In this document: positions 7,727 to 10,617 of the stretch, piece by piece
Position numbering within the stretch: the stretch's first letter is position 1
Layout of the letters: each line of letters begins with the position of its first letter
Assembly: GCF_046536515.1 (NCBI RefSeq)
Contig: NZ_JAWDMQ010000045.1
Location: 1-10,617, forward strand
DNA length: 10,617 nt
Source: Caldisphaera sp046536515
Lineage (GTDB): Archaea; Thermoproteota; Thermoprotei_A; Sulfolobales; Acidilobaceae
Reading direction: 5' to 3'
Translations under genes and position numbers: made by a program
The notes under the pieces: model-generated
The model's database searches: none
What the model saw: only the letters and a program-made list of their open reading frames with translations
What the model was told of the DNA's origin: nothing

Positions 7727-7760
7727 ATTTAATTAAGAGTTTAATAATATTTAATTAAGA
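7727..7760. promoter_or_regulatory. 12-bp direct repeat, candidate RHH operator in the sat/cysC divergent promoter
   Basis: ATTTAATTAAGA occurs exactly at 7727-7738 and 7749-7760, 22 bp apart start to start, about two helical turns. The repeats flank the likely TATA element of the RHH-sat transcript (TATTAAAC on the minus strand, about 7739-7746). Binding there would block TBP/TFB access. Tandem direct sites on one DNA face are common for RHH dimers that bind cooperatively. The region is AT-rich, which weakens the case, but the exact 12-bp match with shared GA end is notable. Confidence 0.45.
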
Positions 7761-7788
7761 AAATATATACATCACGATATTTGTTAAA

Positions 7789-7797
7789 CTTATATAC
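7789..7797 (+). promoter_or_regulatory. candidate TATA box for cysC
   Basis: CTTATATAC lies about 75 bp before the cysC ATG. It predicts transcription start near 7820 and a leader of about 48 nt, longer than usual for Sulfolobales. The direct repeats at 7727-7760 lie upstream of it rather than over it, so a factor bound there could affect the two directions differently. Confidence 0.4.
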
Positions 7798-7867
7798 GTT
7801 GAAGTAAAAATATTAAAATCTAGTAAATCAAAAGCAAACATAGCAATTAAATGGAAGGGTAAAAAAT

Positions 7868-8428
7868 ATGAGATGCCTACAAAATGGATTAGTATTTTGG
7901 CTGACAGGTCTATCAGGTAGTGGAAAAACCACAATAAGCAATATTGTAAAAGAACTAATAAAGAAAGATGGAATTAGAACTGAAACTTTAGATGGGGATT
8001 GGTTTAGACAAAATATAGATCCTGAGGCTGGCTTCACCAAAGAGGAAAGAAGAAAACACCTAATAAAGGTTGCTAACGTTGCAAAGCTTTTAGCTAGAAA
8101 TGGTATAGTTACTATTTGCAGCTTTGTATCTCCATACGAAGACGTAAGAAATGAAATAAAAAACATTATAAAAGAGGAAGCTAATTTTTATCTAATATAT
8201 ACAAAGTGTGAAATCGAGGAATGTATTAAGAGAGATCCTAAAGGACTATATAAAAAAGCATTAAAAGGAGAAATAAAAAATTTTACAGGTATAGATGATC
8301 CTTATGAAGAGCCAAAAAAATATGATCTATTATTGGATACTGTTAAAAATTCCGTTGAATATAATGTTGAAAAACTTTACAATTTTATAAAAGAAAAAAT
8401 AAATGAAGTTGAGAATCAAAATAAATAA
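7868..8428 (+). CDS. cysC: adenylylsulfate (APS) kinase
   Basis: Phosphorylates APS at the 3'-OH with ATP to give PAPS, the substrate for PAPS reductase or sulfotransferases. The protein has 186 residues, a normal length for stand-alone CysC. Motifs in order are the P-loop GLSGSGKTT (14-22), LDGDWFRQN (41-49), GFTKEERRKH (55-64), SFVSPY (85-90; the family's characteristic serine region), RDPKGLYKKA (122-131) and FTGIDDPYE (139-147), the APS/ADP lid region. All expected key residues are present. The ATG at 7868 has GGGT 7 nt upstream. The gene is divergent from the RHH-sat operon, whose product APS it consumes, and it is followed 112 bp later by an unknown small gene. No reductase is in the window, so whether PAPS feeds assimilation or sulfation cannot be told here. 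Confidence 0.97.
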   Translation: MRCLQNGLVFWLTGLSGSGKTTISNIVKELIKKDGIRTETLDGDWFRQNIDPEAGFTKEERRKHLIKVANVAKLLARNGIVTICSFVSPYEDVRNEIKNIIKEEANFYLIYTKCEIEECIKRDPKGLYKKALKGEIKNFTGIDDPYEEPKKYDLLLDTVKNSVEYNVEKLYNFIKEKINEVENQNK

Positions 8429-8540
8429 AAGTTTGAAATAGTTTTCGTAAAAATTAATTATATATACAATGTTAAAAAATCCTCTGATATAATTAAAATT
8501 GGACAATTAACTAAAATTTAAGAAGCTTGAGGGTAAAATA

Positions 8541-8948
8541 ATGGAAAAAGTATCAGAAATAATTAAGCATAAAACAGACTTAGATGAAATAGAGAACTAT
8601 TTATTGCACAAACCTTTTCACTACCATATTCTAATAAAAAAATCCTATATAAAAGAACCAAAAACTAAAGGCTATAAAAAATCTTTTGGAGAATATAATG
8701 GAGAAAAATTGGATTGGAGAAAAACTTTAATAGACGGAAGTTGCATACACATAAGAGAATATAATGATTATTACATAATCCACAGAGACAGAGTTAATCC
8801 AGATGATAATCTACTGAAGCATATTGCTTTAGATTCTTTGAAGGATCTCCCTCTAGTCTTACCATTCTTAATACCAATATTGCTATTAAGATATAATAAC
8901 AAACTTATTATTAAGAAAAAATTAAGAAAATCCCGTAAATCTGTTTAA
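8541..8948 (+). CDS. conserved-looking hypothetical protein with one hydrophobic segment (135 aa)
   Basis: No family is recognised. Residues 1-100 are soluble and rich in charged and aromatic residues. The block DWRKTLIDGSCIHIREY (58-74) followed by YYIIHRDRVNPDDNLLKH (77-94) has the look of a conserved core, with closely spaced His, Asp and Arg that could bind metal or a phosphate. Residues about 103-116 (LPLVLPFLIPILLL) are strongly hydrophobic. The tail is very basic (KLIIKKKLRKSRKS), suggesting peripheral or single-pass membrane association with the tail in the cytosol. GAGGGT 7 nt before the ATG supports the start. It lies downstream of cysC on the same strand after 112 AT-rich bases that contain TATA-like sequence (about 8456-8466), so it may have its own promoter. 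Its TAA stop overlaps the convergent queC stop by 4 nt. Start and coding status look sound; function is unknown. Confidence 0.75.
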   Translation: MEKVSEIIKHKTDLDEIENYLLHKPFHYHILIKKSYIKEPKTKGYKKSFGEYNGEKLDWRKTLIDGSCIHIREYNDYYIIHRDRVNPDDNLLKHIALDSLKDLPLVLPFLIPILLLRYNNKLIIKKKLRKSRKSV

Positions 8949-9772
8949 ATGCAATCTTTTCTTATATAATAATTATCAATTTTTATAAACTGCTCTGGAT
9001 TTGAAGGAGGGGCTAAATATTTTGTACAATCTTTTAATCCAGCCTCTAAAAAAGCATTGTTTCTATTTCTGCATGATTCACACTTTCCACAGTGATATTC
9101 TTCACTCAAATAGCAGCTCCATGTATCGTAAATAAAGTTACCAATAATATCATAGCATGATTTAAAAACATCGCTCTTCTTTAAACCTTCTTTACTTGGT
9201 GACCAGATTTCTATTCTTCTTTCTCCCCTAAAATGACAGATTTTAAATGAAGATTGCAACGATTCTATACACTCCGGACTGCAATCAGGATATAATGGCT
9301 CGTAAGTATCCTGCCTAGGCACTATATCGTTATAATGAGATCCATAAATCACGTAAACATTTTGATTGTAAGTTTCTGAAATTGTATATGCATATGCAGT
9401 TGCTATTGACAACATAACTACGTTTCTTATAGGGACAACAACATTTGGTTTATACGTTTCTTCTACTCCTATATTAATATTTGTTAATTGAGTATTTTTC
9501 CAAATTTCCGCCATAAAAGACATATCAATAACTTTATGCTCTACTATTTTCCCAAAATCCTTATTAGATAACGAGTTTAATTTTTCTACCATTTTCTTCG
9601 CTATTTCAGCCTCTTTAACGCCTTTCTGCCCATAAAGGAAGGTTAAAGCATGTACATTGCATCCTCTAGAAAGCCATAAAGCAGTATAGCATGTAGAATC
9701 AGGTCCGCCGCTCATCACTGATATAGCCCTACAAGGCTTATTTATAGATGGTTTCACTCCTAAACGGTACAT
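8945..9772 (-). CDS. queC: 7-cyano-7-deazaguanine (preQ0) synthase
   Basis: Converts 7-carboxy-7-deazaguanine to preQ0 using ATP and ammonia. In archaea preQ0 is inserted at position 15 of tRNA by TGT and turned into archaeosine. The N-terminal PP-loop is SGGPDST (21-27), followed by the QueC-type LTFLYGQKG. VVPIRNVVML is the central family motif. The C-terminal zinc site is Cys220, Cys228, Cys231 and Cys234 in CYLSEEYHCGKCESCRNR. At 275 residues it is longer than typical bacterial QueC (about 230); the extra length is spread over the middle, with added Cys residues (CSPEC, near KICHF), and a C-terminal tail. There is no fused glutaminase domain. GGTGA 5 nt before the ATG supports the start; a TATA-like ATATAAATTA is about 35-45 bp upstream. 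queD and queE are not nearby. Divergent from the RHH gene at 9981. Confidence 0.92.
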   Translation of the reverse strand: MYRLGVKPSINKPCRAISVMSGGPDSTCYTALWLSRGCNVHALTFLYGQKGVKEAEIAKKMVEKLNSLSNKDFGKIVEHKVIDMSFMAEIWKNTQLTNINIGVEETYKPNVVVPIRNVVMLSIATAYAYTISETYNQNVYVIYGSHYNDIVPRQDTYEPLYPDCSPECIESLQSSFKICHFRGERRIEIWSPSKEGLKKSDVFKSCYDIIGNFIYDTWSCYLSEEYHCGKCESCRNRNNAFLEAGLKDCTKYLAPPSNPEQFIKIDNYYIRKDCI

Positions 9773-9980
9773 TTTTTCACCTTAATTTTACATAAAACAT
9801 TAGTTAATTTATATTTTTTGTTAAATTTATTATATTAGATTAAGGTTATGCTTATTATAAATATTAATCGAATTATTATAAATAATTTTTATAATAATTT
9901 ATAATGGATCATTATATTAAAGTTTAGTTCACAAAAAAGCTTTAATAGTTTAATAAACAAATTAAGATAAGGTGCTCAAT
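9773..9980. promoter_or_regulatory. divergent promoter region between queC and the second RHH gene
   Basis: 208 bp of very AT-rich DNA. On the minus strand ATATAAATTA (about 9805-9814) is a plausible TATA box for queC. On the plus strand AGTTTAATAAAC (about 9946-9957) is a plausible TATA box for the RHH gene. Repeats between them are listed separately. Confidence 0.5.
9852..9897. repeat. 12-bp direct repeat plus 10-bp inverted repeat, candidate operator
   Basis: TTATTATAAATA occurs exactly at 9852-9863 and 9873-9884, 21 bp apart start to start. The second copy also begins a perfect inverted repeat: TTATTATAAA (9873-9882), five bases, TTTATAATAA (9888-9897). Two-turn spacing upstream of an RHH gene parallels the arrangement upstream of the sat-linked RHH gene, though the motif differs. 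The pure A/T content means chance similarity must be considered. Confidence 0.4.
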
Positions 9981-10190
9981 ATGAGCCAAGATAAGCAGGC
10001 AGTATACATATCAAAGGAATTGTATAATAAAATAAAGAAATACCTTGAAGACCAAGGAACTTTTAATACAGTCGAAGAATTGATAGAATTTATGTTAAAT
10101 GAACTTCTCCAACAATCTTCAAGCCAAGTTATGTCAAAGGAAGATGAAGAAAAAGTTAAAGATAGGTTAAAAAGATTAGGTTATATGTGA
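9981..10190 (+). CDS. ribbon-helix-helix DNA-binding protein, paralogue of the sat-linked regulator
   Basis: This 69-residue protein has a strand QAVYIS (6-11), helix A KELYNKIKKYLED (12-24), a short turn with GTFNT, and helix B VEELIEFMLNELLQQ (31-45). These are followed by a linker and the C-terminal EDEEKVKDRLKRLGYM that matches the end of the RHH protein at 7468. The frame is open from a GTG at 9972, but that GTG is part of the GGTG ribosome-binding motif 6 nt before the ATG at 9981, so the ATG start is preferred. No functional partner gene follows; the sequence right after the stop is a decayed mobile-element remnant. It is divergent from queC. The target is unknown; autoregulation through the upstream repeats is an inference. 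RHH fold confidence is good, but DNA targets cannot be read from sequence. Confidence 0.8.
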   Translation: MSQDKQAVYISKELYNKIKKYLEDQGTFNTVEELIEFMLNELLQQSSSQVMSKEDEEKVKDRLKRLGYM

Positions 10191-10463
10191 CCTCTTTCAA
10201 GTCTTAAAGAGTTCTCAGCGAAGTTCATTGGTTTGCATCTTAACATTCATTTTTATCGCTTCATAGCTAGTCGGTCACGCTATTCAGATCTATTTCTAAA
10301 ATAAGACCAAGGTCATACTTATACTTATTACTTTATCCTTAATACGAAAAATTCCCTTCCCTTTTCTTGAAATTGGTTAATATATTTGCTCTCCACGTTA
10401 CAGTAGATAAACCATCTTTTTGGTATTGCAGTAGAAATCAGCTTTGTTCTTCATACATAAATA
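10191..10463 (-). pseudogene. decayed transposase-like gene remnant (copy B)
   Basis: On the minus strand, readable pieces are NKADF (about 10448-10434), then in the next frame TAIPKRWFIYCNVESKYINQ and EKGREFFVLRIK ended by two TAA codons. After further stops and a frame change come PWSYFRNRSE and KPMNFAENSLRLERGH. The order and several words match remnant A at 3062-3470: [RK]ADF, T-x-IP, [IF]FV[LM]R, PWS, R-[KN]-x, KPMN[FY]. At DNA level both share AGTTCATTGGTTT (3084-3096 and 10222-10234), GACCAAGG and ATCTTTTTGG. Multiple stops show it is dead. It begins directly after the stop codon of the RHH gene. IS family not assignable by eye. Confidence 0.55.
10192..10211 (+). terminator. small inverted repeat just downstream of the RHH gene
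   Basis: CTCTTT (10192-10197) and AAAGAG (10206-10211) are complementary around eight bases, immediately after the RHH stop codon. It could form a weak hairpin in the transcript. Archaeal termination depends mainly on T-tracts, which are absent here, so a terminator role is doubtful; it may be a relic of the mobile remnant. Confidence 0.2.
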
Positions 10464-10617
10464 ATTAGCAAGGATTATTTTATAATTTTACCTCAAGTAT
10501 ATTATATATTTTGTAGTAAAAATCCAGATTATAAAAGATAAAATTCATTAATATATTCATGAATTACCGTTTTTCTCTACACTTTCAATCATCTTTATTC
10601 ATAATCAAGTGTAGAGA
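10464..10617. other. AT-rich noncoding end of window
   Basis: Stop-rich in all frames and with no gene start that continues to the edge. The only clear structure is the inverted repeat that ends exactly at the window boundary, listed separately. Confidence 0.6.
10574..10617. repeat. 11-bp perfect inverted repeat around 22 bases
   Basis: TCTCTACACTT (10574-10584) and AAGTGTAGAGA (10607-10617) are perfect reverse complements. The match may extend past the window edge. It contains C and G in both arms, so AT-richness does not explain it. Possible roles are terminal repeats of a tiny element, a regulatory hairpin, or part of a larger repeat beyond the window. Confidence 0.7.

Noticed and set aside
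7828..8166. Minus-strand open frame of 112 codons over cysC
   Set aside because: Antisense shadow of the APS kinase motifs; no independent support.
9972..9980. GTG at 9972 as start of the second RHH gene
   Set aside because: The GTG is part of the GGTG motif 6 nt before the ATG at 9981.
10582..10606. 25-base stretch beginning CTTTCAAT and ending TAATC resembles the ends of some Sulfolobales CRISPR repeats
   Set aside because: Only one copy is present, the middle does not match, and it is better explained as part of the inverted repeat at 10574-10617. An array would need further copies beyond the edge.

Overview
The window looks like chromosomal DNA from a thermoacidophilic archaeon of the order Sulfolobales (Thermoproteota). 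The base composition is very AT-rich. Genes carry GGTG-type Shine-Dalgarno motifs 5-7 nt before the start and TATA-like boxes rather than bacterial -35/-10 promoters. The gene content (tricorn-cofactor-like M1 aminopeptidase, archaeal Sat, ribbon-helix-helix regulators, archaeosine-type QueC) also fits. The genus cannot be fixed from sequence reading alone.

Layout. (1) Positions 1-414, minus strand: the first 138 codons of an S9-family acylaminoacyl-peptidase-like gene, cut by the window edge. (2) 510-2828, minus: a complete M1 zinc aminopeptidase. (3) 2841-3584: a 744-bp gap holding a decayed transposase-like reading frame and a run of ten Cs. (4) 3585-6317, plus: two genes 15 bp apart encoding Asn-rich, sequon-rich, membrane-anchored proteins exposed outside the cell; function unknown. 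(5) 6314-7707, minus: an RHH/CopG-type regulator gene followed after 8 bp by sat (ATP sulfurylase). (6) 7868-8428, plus: cysC (APS kinase), divergent from the RHH-sat pair across a 160-bp control region. (7) 8541-8948, plus: a small unrecognised, probably membrane-associated protein. (8) 8945-9772, minus: queC, first step of preQ0 ring formation from CDG for archaeosine. (9) 9981-10190, plus: a second, related RHH protein, divergent from queC. (10) 10191-10617: a second decayed copy of the same transposase-like sequence and an 11-bp perfect inverted repeat at the very end.

How the genes fit together. Sat and CysC catalyse consecutive reactions (sulfate + ATP to APS, APS + ATP to PAPS) and are divergently transcribed. 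The RHH gene heads the sat transcript and has a 12-bp direct repeat in its promoter, which suggests an autoregulated sulfate-activation unit. No PAPS reductase or sulfite reductase is in view. The second RHH gene has its own 12-bp direct repeat and a 10-bp inverted repeat upstream, between it and queC. The two peptidases at the left are both minus-strand and may form a protein-turnover neighbourhood. The two mobile-element remnants bracket the central block in the same orientation.
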